In this document: positions 8,022-14,780 of the stretch, piece after piece
How the letters are laid out: each line of letters begins with the position of its first letter
Position numbering within the stretch: position 1 is the stretch's first letter
Assembly: GCA_030528815.1 (NCBI GenBank)
Contig: JAUMYE010000006.1
Coordinates: forward strand, 1 to 19,698
Length of the DNA: 19,698 bases
Reading direction: 5' to 3'
Origin: Candidatus Saccharimonadota bacterium
Lineage (GTDB): Bacteria; Patescibacteriota; Saccharimonadia; Saccharimonadales; Saccharimonadaceae
Program-made: the position numbers and the translations under genes
The notes under the pieces: generated by a model
Told to the model about the DNA's origin: nothing
Seen by the model: the letters and a program-made list of their open reading frames with translations, nothing else
Databases searched by the model: none

Positions 8022-9506
8022 TTAGCCATAAATTTTATCCCTCAACTCAGTCATTTGTGAACGAAGGTTAAAATCGGTTTTCAAATTTTCTTTTACGACC
8101 TTAATGCCGTGCATGATAGTTGTATGGTCTTTGCTGAACTCTTGTCCGATGCGAACCGTGCTAAGAGATAGCTCCTCGTTCATGATATACATCGCAATCT
8201 GGCGAGCGGTCTTAATATCTTTTAGACGGCTCTTTCCTAGTAAATCGTTAGTGTCGAGACCATAGTATTTTGCAACGGTATCTATTACGGCACGAGGATT
8301 AATTGCGCGCTGTTTCATGGATGGGGCAAAAGTGTTCTCCGTAGGAGTATCCATGGAATCGTCGACGAGTTCGCTTGGATCTACACCGCGAACATCGGCA
8401 AGCAACAAAATTCTATTTAGGTTACCCTCAAGCTCGCGAATATTACTTTTTGCACTCTGTGCGATAAATTCTACCGTGCGGTTGTCTAGACTATAGCCTT
8501 TGAGTTCGGCTTTTTGTTTAACGATTGCGCAGCGTGTTTCGAAATCTGGAAAACCAATATCAATTGGCACGCCCATCATTAAGCGAGAAGCAAGCCTCTG
8601 GTCGACGGTTGCAATTTGGCTCGGCAGGCGGTCGCTACTAATAATAATCTGCTTATTATGGTTGTGTAATTCATTGAAAGTATGGAAAAATTCTTCCTGA
8701 CTCTTTTCCTTACCGACGATAAACTGAAAATCATCAATAATCAAAACATCAACGCTGCGATATTTTTCTGCGAAGCCGTCAATCTTTTTGCGCATCGATT
8801 CGACGAAGTCGTGATAGAACTGCTCGATTGTGACAAAAAGAACCTTAAGCTCTGGATGCTTGATCTTAATCTCGTTGCCGATCGCCTGAATCAAATGGGT
8901 TTTACCGGTACCAGCGCCACCATATATAAAGTATGGATTAAAACGGATACCTGGATTCTCGATTACTTGCTGTGCGGCGCTAACTGCAAGATCGTTATTA
9001 CTACCAATGACATAAGTCGCGAGCCTATACTCGGCATTTAGTCCATCATTGCTAGTATCGAAGCGTGGATTTTTGCTGTGCGTAACATTGTTTGGGACAC
9101 TGTGGACTGGGGTATAAGCCTGAATTTTTGGCATCTTCATCGAAGCCTCTGTTTTTACAGGGGTAGAAGTAGGGGTAGGGAAAGTAACTGGTTTAGTTTC
9201 TGGAATTTTGCTACCAAGCGGCTCGTTTGGCACAATCTCGACGGCGCGAGTTTTATTAACAGGCTCCGAGCTAGTAATTTCGACTTCGATAGTTTCGCAT
9301 TCTAGGCCAAGTGATCGAACTGACGCGATAACTTCCATGCGGTACTTGCTCTCAATTTGCTGCTTAATAAAAGGGTTTGGGGCAGAGAGCTTCAAAACGC
9401 CACCCTCTAAAGAAATGAACTTTAGGCGTGGAAAATAGGTGAGATAAGCCATGTCGGAAACGCGGCTTTTGATCTCGTCCAGAATGCTTTGCCAGTTGTT
9501 TGGCAT
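8022..9506 (-). CDS. dnaA: Chromosomal replication initiator DnaA
   Basis: DnaA binds origin boxes and, as an ATP-bound filament, opens the DNA. The start is set at ATG 9506 (494 residues). The motif AAGGAGG (minus strand of 9514-9520) precedes it at good spacing, and MPNNWQSILDEI is a normal domain I start. An in-frame upstream ATG at 9614 would run through the promoter. Domain I is about 1-80, followed by a Pro/Thr-rich linker to about 150. The AAA+ domain has Walker A GGAGTGKT (196-203), Walker B IIDD (256-259) and sensor-II NIRELEG (Arg357). The C-terminal box-binding domain carries the DnaA signature DHTTIMHG (460-467). The boxes seen around it are TTTTCCACA rather than TTATCCACA, so its DNA-reading residues may be tuned to that variant. 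Probable box sites overlap its own promoter. Confidence 0.97.
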   Translation of the reverse strand: MPNNWQSILDEIKSRVSDMAYLTYFPRLKFISLEGGVLKLSAPNPFIKQQIESKYRMEVIASVRSLGLECETIEVEITSSEPVNKTRAVEIVPNEPLGSKIPETKPVTFPTPTSTPVKTEASMKMPKIQAYTPVHSVPNNVTHSKNPRFDTSNDGLNAEYRLATYVIGSNNDLAVSAAQQVIENPGIRFNPYFIYGGAGTGKTHLIQAIGNEIKIKHPELKVLFVTIEQFYHDFVESMRKKIDGFAEKYRSVDVLIIDDFQFIVGKEKSQEEFFHTFNELHNHNKQIIISSDRLPSQIATVDQRLASRLMMGVPIDIGFPDFETRCAIVKQKAELKGYSLDNRTVEFIAQSAKSNIRELEGNLNRILLLADVRGVDPSELVDDSMDTPTENTFAPSMKQRAINPRAVIDTVAKYYGLDTNDLLGKSRLKDIKTARQIAMYIMNEELSLSTVRIGQEFSKDHTTIMHGIKVVKENLKTDFNLRSQMTELRDKIYG

Positions 9507-9513
9507 CTCTCTA

Positions 9514-9572
9514 CCTCCTTTACTCCCTATATTATACGACTTTTCCACAGTTTTTGGGTAACCTGTGGAATA
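9514..9572 (-). promoter_or_regulatory. dnaA: dnaA promoter, ribosome binding site and overlapping DnaA boxes
   Basis: On the minus strand, TATAAT (complement of 9531-9536) lies 24 bases upstream of the ATG. AAGGAGG (9514-9520) is the ribosome binding site. The -35 is poor. TTTTCCACA at 9541-9549 falls in the -10/-35 spacer and TGTGGAATA at 9564-9572 lies just upstream, so DnaA could repress or modulate its own gene. Confidence 0.65.
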
Positions 9573-9606
9573 TTTTCTAATAATAATTATAGCTAACAGA
9601 TTAGAG

Positions 9607-9648
9607 TTTTCCACAGGACTTTTGTTACAGGGGAGGCGCTGTGTAAAA
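9607..9648 (+). promoter_or_regulatory. DnaA boxes between dnaA and rpmH
   Basis: TTTTCCACA lies at 9607-9615 and TGTGTAAAA (TTTTACACA on the minus strand) at 9640-9648, the latter ending just before the rpmH -35. The weaker AGTGGAAAA lies at 9661-9669 inside the rpmH promoter spacer. Together with 9541-9572 they form the second box cluster of a probable two-part origin. Confidence 0.55.
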
Positions 9649-9652
9649 GTTC

Positions 9653-9681
9653 TTGATAAAAGTGGAAAAAATTAGTATAAT
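9653..9681 (+). promoter_or_regulatory. rpmH: rpmH operon promoter
   Basis: TTGATA (9653-9658), a 17-base spacer and TATAAT (9676-9681) make a near-consensus sigma-70-type promoter, the best in the window. Transcription should start near 9688, giving a leader of about 44 bases. Confidence 0.82.
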
Positions 9682-9731
9682 AGACACAATTCATTAAATA
9701 AAACAATAATTAGAAAGTCAGGATAACACTT

Positions 9732-9869
9732 ATGCCAAAACGTACTTATCAGCCGCACAAGCGTCAGCGCAAAGTTGAGCACGGCTTCCGCAAGCGCAAT
9801 GCAACCGTTAATGGCCGCAAGGTTCTAGCTCGCCGCCGCATTAAAGGACGCGCTCGTCTAACAGCTTAA
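9732..9869 (+). CDS. rpmH: 50S ribosomal protein L34 (bL34)
   Basis: This 45-residue basic protein of the large ribosomal subunit begins MPKRTYQPHKRQRK and continues HGFRKRN and GRKVLARRRIKGRARLT, the unmistakable L34 pattern. The length fits the family (44-47 residues). AGGA at 9720-9723 lies 8 bases before the ATG. Its stop shares one base with the rnpA start (TAATG), so the two are probably coupled. It is the first gene of the rightward operon rpmH-rnpA-yidC-jag. Confidence 0.96.
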   Translation: MPKRTYQPHKRQRKVEHGFRKRNATVNGRKVLARRRIKGRARLTA

Positions 9870-10210
9870 TGTTAGCCAAGAAATACCGCTTTCATTCGCG
9901 GGGTGGTGTAAGATACACTTACCAGAATGGCAAATCCATAAGGGGATCTCGTATCTCCTTAGTTTTTGCTGAAAACGCTAGAGGTAAACAGCGCTTCGCT
10001 GTTGTCGTAAGCAAAAAAGTACTAAAATCCGCCGTCGGCAGAAACCGAATTCGCCGTCGCGTCTACGAAGCGATTCGATCGCAGCTGCCAGAAATAAACA
10101 AGCCTGTGGATTGCATCTTCAATATCTATAACAGAGAAGTGCTGGATATGGATTTCGAGAAGTTGCAAAGTCTGATTGCGGACTTGCTTAAAGAGGCGGA
10201 AATAGTATAA
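9869..10210 (+). CDS. rnpA: Ribonuclease P protein component
   Basis: This 113-residue protein assists the RNase P RNA in cutting the 5' leader from tRNA precursors. The family signature is clear: RFAVVVSKKVLKSAVGRNRIRRRVYEAIR region at 42-70, with the basic RNR motif contacting RNA, preceded by the N-terminal KKYRF. Length and gene order (rpmH-rnpA-yidC) are standard. The ATG overlaps the rpmH stop by one base. The RNA partner gene (rnpB) is not in this window. Confidence 0.95.
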   Translation: MLAKKYRFHSRGGVRYTYQNGKSIRGSRISLVFAENARGKQRFAVVVSKKVLKSAVGRNRIRRRVYEAIRSQLPEINKPVDCIFNIYNREVLDMDFEKLQSLIADLLKEAEIV

Positions 10211-10237
10211 AATTAGAAAAGTTTAACGAAAGGATGT

Positions 10238-11428
10238 GTGTTGTTTAGTTTGATCGATATGTTAGTCGTTCGCCCAATCGTCAACATTCTTTTTATTATC
10301 TATAACTTTGTCGGCGACTTTGGCCTCGCTATTATTATCTTTGTTGTTATCGTAAAACTTCTAACCTTGCCGCTTATTAAGCGCCAGCTCCATCAGACTC
10401 GCATGATGCGCGAGATGCAGCCAGAGCTGGCAGAGATCAAGAAGCGCTGCAAGGGTAACCGTCAGATGGAATCTCTCCAGATGATGGATCTTTATAAGCG
10501 CAAAAATATCAAGCCATTCCGTTCTTTCTTGTTGGTTTTGATTCAGCTTCCTATCTTTATGGCGCTCTTTACTGCAATCAACGTTACGGTTCGCCCATGC
10601 GAAGTTTCTGGCGACTATAATGTCGCTGTTTCTCGCTGCGCTAGCACAAAAGAGGGTAATGAGACTAAATACAATGTCAATCATTCCGCCTATCCATTTG
10701 TAAGGACAATGCCTCGCATTAATGAGATTATTGAGAAGCAGAATAATTACTTTGTTTCCTTCCAGGAAGCTCCTGATGAAGAGAAGGGCAATGTTGTCTA
10801 TGACTTCGAGCCAAAGCTCTTCGGTCAGGTTCACTTGGATGTTACGGCTCTAGAATTTACGAGTCTCTTCGCTGAAGGTAAAAAGCGCAAAGCTATTAGC
10901 TCGATTGTAGTTCTTGTGATGGCTGTCGCGTCTGCCTTTGCTCAGTTTATTGTCGCTCGTCAGAACGATCCAAGCCGCAAGAAGGGCAAGAAACAGCGTT
11001 CTATGCGCCAGATTATGAAAGAGGCCGCAAAGGGTGGCAAAGAGCCAAGTCAGGAAGAGATGAACGCTATTGCACAGCGTCAGACTACTATGATGATGCC
11101 ATTCATGATGCTCTTTATCATGATTAATCTTCCAGGCGCTCTAGTTATGTATTACTTCTTGAACAACCTCGTAACAATCGTAATTAATAAGGTTGCCTTG
11201 AACAGTAAGCTTTCCGAGATGGAAGCTGCTGCAGACAAGAAGATCTTGAAAGAGCTCAAGGCTCACGAAGCTGTCGAAGCGGAGATTGTTAAGGATGTCC
11301 TAATCGATAACTCCGATTCTAAAGATTCCAAATCAAGCCATTATGGCAATAAAAATAAAAAATCTAGCACCGATTCAGGTGTACATATTACTCGTATTTC
11401 CGCTTCTAATAAGAAAAGGAGGAAATAA
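10238..11428 (+). CDS. yidC: Membrane protein insertase YidC/OxaI family
   Basis: The insertase places proteins into the cytoplasmic membrane alone or with Sec. The 396-residue product has a helix at about 18-45 and a cytoplasmic basic hairpin (46-92). Further helices lie at about 94-116, 219-239 and 285-318 (the last stretch probably two helices), with a charged lysine-rich tail. PFMMLFIMINLPGALVMYYFLNN is typical of the family's last helices. The groove arginine usually found as R-L-x-x-x-P-L in the first core helix appears to be Lys40. An unusually long outside loop (about 117-218) contains Cys121 and Cys134. The start is uncertain: GTG 10238 is used, but TTG 10241 lies at better distance from AAAGGA (10229-10234). 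Confidence 0.92.
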   Translation: MLFSLIDMLVVRPIVNILFIIYNFVGDFGLAIIIFVVIVKLLTLPLIKRQLHQTRMMREMQPELAEIKKRCKGNRQMESLQMMDLYKRKNIKPFRSFLLVLIQLPIFMALFTAINVTVRPCEVSGDYNVAVSRCASTKEGNETKYNVNHSAYPFVRTMPRINEIIEKQNNYFVSFQEAPDEEKGNVVYDFEPKLFGQVHLDVTALEFTSLFAEGKKRKAISSIVVLVMAVASAFAQFIVARQNDPSRKKGKKQRSMRQIMKEAAKGGKEPSQEEMNAIAQRQTTMMMPFMMLFIMINLPGALVMYYFLNNLVTIVINKVALNSKLSEMEAAADKKILKELKAHEAVEAEIVKDVLIDNSDSKDSKSSHYGNKNKKSSTDSGVHITRISASNKKRRK

Positions 11429-11433
11429 TTATT

Positions 11434-11895
11434 ATGAACACTGATGAATCGATTCGCTTCGCAACGAAGTATCTAGAAGATTTGCTATCGTTCTTCGGTA
11501 TTAACGTCGCGGTTTATTCTACGATTGAGGATGATGTAATTCAGCTATCTATCCCAAGCACGAGTATGAACTCTTTGCTTATCGGTAAGAATGCAAACAA
11601 CCTCAAAGCTTTGCAGCACGTTGTCACGATGACCTTGATTGCTCGCAATGCAGAAGTAAAACGCGTAAATATTGATATTGCAGATTACAAACGTCAGCGT
11701 GCAGACAAGATTGAACAACAGGCCGAACGCTGGATTCAGGAAGTTCGCCGTACTGGCCAAGAGAAAATCTTGAATCTAAACGCTGCTGATCGCCGCACGG
11801 TTCACAAATTCTCTGAAGATTATTCAGATATTGAAACCTTTAGTACTGGTGAAGGCAAAGAACGCGTACTTCATATCAAGAAGAAAGAAGACTAA
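11434..11895 (+). CDS. jag: KH/R3H RNA-binding protein Jag (KhpB-like)
   Basis: This 153-residue RNA-binding protein has a KH domain with the GxxG-type loop GKNA (51-54) at about 20-85. Its R3H domain at about 110-150 carries the R-x3-H motif at Arg120 and His124, followed by the usual SDIETFSTGEGKERVLHI. The N-terminal Jag_N domain seen in many Firmicutes proteins is absent. GGAGG lies just before the start, 5 bases after the yidC stop, so it is the last gene of the operon. In streptococci KhpB regulates cell division and elongation through RNA binding. The role here is inferred from family. Confidence 0.9.
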   Translation: MNTDESIRFATKYLEDLLSFFGINVAVYSTIEDDVIQLSIPSTSMNSLLIGKNANNLKALQHVVTMTLIARNAEVKRVNIDIADYKRQRADKIEQQAERWIQEVRRTGQEKILNLNAADRRTVHKFSEDYSDIETFSTGEGKERVLHIKKKED

Positions 11896-11902
11896 ATAAA
11901 AG

Positions 11903-11926
11903 TAGCCCCGAAAGGGGTTATTTTTT
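11903..11926 (+). terminator. Intrinsic terminator of the rpmH-rnpA-yidC-jag operon
   Basis: TAGCCCC, a GAAA tetraloop and GGGGTTA form a tight stem (with one G-T pair) followed by TTTTTT, 8 bases after the jag stop. Confidence 0.92.
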
Positions 11927-11943
11927 GTTTAAAAAAAGTATTG

Positions 11944-11953
11944 AGCTATAGCT
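11944..11953. promoter_or_regulatory. Perfect 10-bp palindrome before the small HTH gene
   Basis: AGCTATAGCT sits 13 bases upstream of the GTG start and overlaps a weak promoter-like pair (TTGTTT 11925-11930, TATAGC 11947-11952). It might be an operator for the adjacent DNA-binding protein. Short palindromes also arise by chance. Confidence 0.3.
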
Positions 11954-11966
11954 TGCAAGGCAAAAG

Positions 11967-12248
11967 GTGGATATATATAATTCTTCGAATATGAAGGAGA
12001 AGAAACAGTTAGGAAACGTCTGGCTTTCTCAAAAAGTCATGACTAGGATCTTGGGTGTGGATATAAGAAAAATTGAGCAAATAATCAAAAGGGAGCCAAA
12101 GCTGGGCAGGGGATACATAAAGCGAATTGGGCGTATGTGGCGCGGCAAGAATTACTATAATGCGGATCTAGTTCAGGAAATGGCTGGAATTCAAAACGAA
12201 AGGCTAAAGCGAATCCTACAAGGACATAATCAGCTGCTAATTGCCTAA
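11967..12248 (+). CDS. Small basic protein with helix-turn-helix-like region
   Basis: This 93-residue frame starts at GTG 11967, with AAGG (11957-11960) 6 bases upstream. The ATG at 11991 lacks a usable ribosome binding site. It lies alone between the jag terminator and a long AT-rich spacer. Residues about 20-55 (WLSQKVMTRILGVDIRKIEQ and the following basic residues) look like a helix-turn-helix with a recognition helix. RIGRMWRGKNYYNADLVQEM could be a winged-helix hairpin and following helix, as in excisionase/MerR-like proteins. The composition is strongly basic. I do not recognise a named family. A transcription factor or an origin-associated DNA-binding protein are both possible. Confidence 0.6.
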   Translation: MDIYNSSNMKEKKQLGNVWLSQKVMTRILGVDIRKIEQIIKREPKLGRGYIKRIGRMWRGKNYYNADLVQEMAGIQNERLKRILQGHNQLLIA

Positions 12249-12269
12249 ATAACAGAGGAGAGAAGGCGC

Positions 12270-12345
12270 TTTTCCACATGGTGCAAAACTCTAACTATTG
12301 CAAAAAGGCAGGGAAATGTTGTAATATTTTCACACCTGTGGAAAA
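12270..12345. promoter_or_regulatory. Pair of DnaA boxes in opposite orientation (right flank)
   Basis: TTTTCCACA (12270-12278, plus) and TGTGGAAAA (12337-12345) face each other 58 bases apart, next to an extremely AT-rich stretch. They could titrate DnaA or belong to an extended origin. No trio run lies beside them. Confidence 0.5.
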
Positions 12346-12695
12346 ATAATTTATACAAGTGAATATATAACATAATAAAAATCTAAAAATGCAAATCAAT
12401 ATTAACTAATAAAACGACATATAAATAAAAATTGTCAAAACTACTCAAAACAGAAAGAGTAATTGTTGTCAAAAATGTAACAAGCTTGATTGGTGCCGAT
12501 TATGGATAATAAATATCAGCAACAGATCTTTAAAAGAAACTCGGCACGATATAGATAATTGCAAAGCCGCAACTACTAGCGCCCTACTAGAACAGGCAGC
12601 GAAAAGTAACTACTTTTCACGCAAAACTTTTCACGGACAGAAGTGAAAACAGAGTAATAGAAAAGCTAGTTCTGTGATAATCTGTGGACGCCATT

Positions 12696-12720
12696 AAAAA
12701 AGAGGGTCCGTAGACCCTCT
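12696..12720 (-). terminator. Intrinsic terminator of the LCP gene
   Basis: On the minus strand AGAGGGTC, loop TACG and GACCCTCT form a perfect 8-bp stem followed by TTTTT, 14 bases beyond the stop. Confidence 0.88.
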
Positions 12721-12734
12721 AAAACGCGCTCTAA

Positions 12735-14771
12735 CTAGTTTGCGTAGCCATTTCCTATAATGACTATAATATCTTTGTCTGCGTACTCTGAGAGGCTTTC
12801 TGGAACCTCAGAGGAAACAGTGGCGTTTGGATAGATTGCCTGAAGCTTCTTAATTGTCTCAGGAACATCTTCCCTATTTTGATAGATAAACAGGCCGTCC
12901 TGTTCTTTTAGTTCGTCTGGAGCGTCACCGACGCTATCTACGGTTAAGCCTTCATCTTCGATAGTTTGCTTATTACTTGACGCTAGCCCTGCTACTTCGG
13001 TGCCGTTTAATACGACGATTGTAGCGTCTTCAGCGGCTGCACCATCGGCATAGAGGTGCTTCTGGATGAAGTTGTGGATTCTATCATAAGTCATGCCGAC
13101 CGGGAGGACGTAGCTAATGCCATTTTCCATGCCAGTAGTCATAAGAGCAGCTTCTCCGTCGTAATTCTCGACCGTAGAGAGTGTTTCCATGTTATTGATA
13201 TTAATCTCCTTTGCAATACGCATGAGAGTCTTAATATCAGTATCCTTGAAGGTTGTGCGGATATTATCGCCAACGGCATTTAAGAGGCCTGTAGCAGCGC
13301 CTAAATCGGTCACAAAGTTAGTTGTTCTAGCTTTCTGAACGAGAGCGCTAATAATTCTCTGCTGGAAGTATTCGCGCGAGAAGTTACCTCTGATAGCGCC
13401 ATAACCACCGTGGCCATTACGTGCCCTAGCGACGCTAAGAGCGCCAGTTCCATCTAGGTGGATTACTTGCTGCGTTGGATAGGAGAAGTAAACTGTATAT
13501 TCGTCCTGCTCCTGAAGGCCACGCTCGTCGGACACTTCGATAGTTGTTTCTGGTCCATCCCAAGTCTGATCGCCATACAAGAAGACTACATCGATGCCGC
13601 CAAGAGCATTTACGACCTGAATCATAGCGCCCCAGTTTACGTGGACTTTGTAGTGGATTTCTACGCCAAGAATATCTTCAAATGCGCTTGCGAGATGATC
13701 CTGACCTTCGGTTTCGTAATACTTGATGCTCTCCTCGCTACCGTCATTCTGGGAATAGTGGCAGTAGAATACCTCGTTTAATTTAGCTGTACCAGTACAC
13801 GCGTCTTTCTTGTAATGAAGGTCGCGCGGTAGAGAAATAGCCTTAATGTCGCCAGTATCCTGATTGAGAGAAATCATCATCATGGAGTCGGTCAAGAGGC
13901 CGCCATCGTAATCTGAGCCATCCATAGCATAGCCCTCGGTACCGAAGACAAGAATGTTGGTTCTGCCTTTTTCGTCTGCCTGAAGTGGGGTCTTATCGTC
14001 AGCGAAGATAAGACCAAGAATAGAACTGTCGTCGTCGCCAGTGATCTTTTTGTATTTCTCGTTAATGTAGTTGTAGCCACAATAACCTACGCCACCAAGA
14101 ATCAATAAAATAATCAACAAAATCCAAGGCCATTTACGATGCTTTTTCTGCTTGTAGCGCCCAGCATCGCGGCGAGCTGCCTTCCTAGCTTGTTTCTGTT
14201 GCTTGTTCCAGGATTTGCGTTTTTCTTTGGCTGGAACTTCGTCGAAATCTGTCGCATCTACATCATGCATATCTGCTAAAAATTCCCTTGCTGCCGCGCT
14301 GCCGCTTTCTTCTCTTTCGAGACCAAGCTTTTCGGCTTTCTTTTTGCGCCCTAGGAAACCCTTCTTTTTCTTTGGTTTATCAATAACGCCAAGTTCTCGA
14401 TCAGAGGACTTGTTCATGATTTGCTCGCTATATTCAATCTGTTCTTGCTGCTGTTGGCGGCGACGAGCAAGCTTGCGTGCTTCGGCTTGTTGCTGAGCCT
14501 TTGCAAGTTCGGCATTCTTTTGAATTTGCTGTTGCTTATGCTCTTCGAGCTCCTCGCGCGAGCTGCGGCGAACACTTGCTATTCTGCTACTGTCTGCTAC
14601 GACAGGTGCTTTTTCGGTCTTACGCACGGAAATAATAGTGCTTTTGCTGACCTTTTGTGGTGCTTGCGAACCAACCCGGCGTAGCATAGCTGCCTGGCTT
14701 TTCGACACAGAATTATTACTTTTTTTGGATCCACTCCTCCGCTGAAGTCCGTCCACTGAACGACTATTCAT
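12735..14771 (-). CDS. LytR-CpsA-Psr (LCP) family wall-glycopolymer transferase with LytR_C domain
   Basis: LCP enzymes move glycopolymers from a lipid carrier onto peptidoglycan outside the membrane. The 678-residue protein has an unusually long cytoplasmic N-terminus (1-212), rich in Lys, Arg, Gln and Ser, with a probable coiled coil at about 72-118. One helix spans 214-232. The LCP domain (about 268-480) shows TNILVFGTEG, LLTDSMMMISL (Asp295), SLPRDL (Arg316, Asp317), VARARNG (Arg449, Arg451) and the Arg466/Arg472 region, which match the pyrophosphate-binding arginines and acidic residues of the family. A LytR_C domain follows at about 583-676. The ATG has no Shine-Dalgarno. A promoter immediately upstream suggests a near-leaderless mRNA. 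It stands alone and neighbours glycan-synthesis genes. Confidence 0.9.
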   Translation of the reverse strand: MNSRSVDGLQRRSGSKKSNNSVSKSQAAMLRRVGSQAPQKVSKSTIISVRKTEKAPVVADSSRIASVRRSSREELEEHKQQQIQKNAELAKAQQQAEARKLARRRQQQQEQIEYSEQIMNKSSDRELGVIDKPKKKKGFLGRKKKAEKLGLEREESGSAAAREFLADMHDVDATDFDEVPAKEKRKSWNKQQKQARKAARRDAGRYKQKKHRKWPWILLIILLILGGVGYCGYNYINEKYKKITGDDDSSILGLIFADDKTPLQADEKGRTNILVFGTEGYAMDGSDYDGGLLTDSMMMISLNQDTGDIKAISLPRDLHYKKDACTGTAKLNEVFYCHYSQNDGSEESIKYYETEGQDHLASAFEDILGVEIHYKVHVNWGAMIQVVNALGGIDVVFLYGDQTWDGPETTIEVSDERGLQEQDEYTVYFSYPTQQVIHLDGTGALSVARARNGHGGYGAIRGNFSREYFQQRIISALVQKARTTNFVTDLGAATGLLNAVGDNIRTTFKDTDIKTLMRIAKEININNMETLSTVENYDGEAALMTTGMENGISYVLPVGMTYDRIHNFIQKHLYADGAAAEDATIVVLNGTEVAGLASSNKQTIEDEGLTVDSVGDAPDELKEQDGLFIYQNREDVPETIKKLQAIYPNATVSSEVPESLSEYADKDIIVIIGNGYAN

Positions 14772-14780
14772 ATGTATTCT

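Larger units (their letters stand above)
12249..12734. other. 486-base AT-rich spacer with DnaA boxes
   Basis: No credible coding frame was seen. It holds TTTTCCACA at 12270-12278 and its inverse at 12337-12345. A very AT-rich stretch follows (about 12345-12440). TTGTCAAAA is repeated at 12432-12440 and 12466-12474. An inverted pair GTGCCGA/TCGGCAC lies at 12493-12499 and 12541-12547. ACTTTTCACG is repeated at 12612-12621 and 12626-12635, the second copy able to pair with GTGAAAA at 12643-12649. The terminator of the LCP gene closes it. A structured RNA is possible, but I cannot match one. Confidence 0.65.

Noticed and set aside
7727..8029. 100-codon frame on the minus strand overlapping the dnaA stop (ATGGCTAA) and crossing the dnaA-dnaN spacer
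   Set aside because: Low-complexity Lys/Ser/Thr-rich translation, no ribosome binding site beyond the overlap, and it runs through the DnaA boxes and the trios. Origin DNA explains the stretch better.
9564..9595. TAATAATAATTATAG run near TGTGGAATA as a second trio element
   Set aside because: It lies on the wrong side of the box relative to the arrangement at 7738-7778, and the triplets lose register. Ordinary AT-rich promoter DNA is enough to explain it.
9507..9614. N-terminal extension of DnaA from an ATG at 9614
   Set aside because: It would be translated from the promoter and DnaA-box DNA. The ATG at 9506 has AAGGAGG and gives a normal DnaA N-terminus.
10361..10834. 157-codon minus-strand frame opposite yidC
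   Set aside because: Lies entirely within yidC, whose protein is clearly recognisable. No ribosome binding site or domain pattern.
12249..12734. CRISPR array or integrase attachment site in the long spacer
   Set aside because: Repeats are short, few and irregular. There are no spacer units, no cas or integrase gene and no tRNA end.
13056..14684. Several plus-strand frames opposite the LCP gene (75-107 codons)
   Set aside because: Shadows of the well-supported minus-strand LCP gene, with no start signals and no recognisable protein features.
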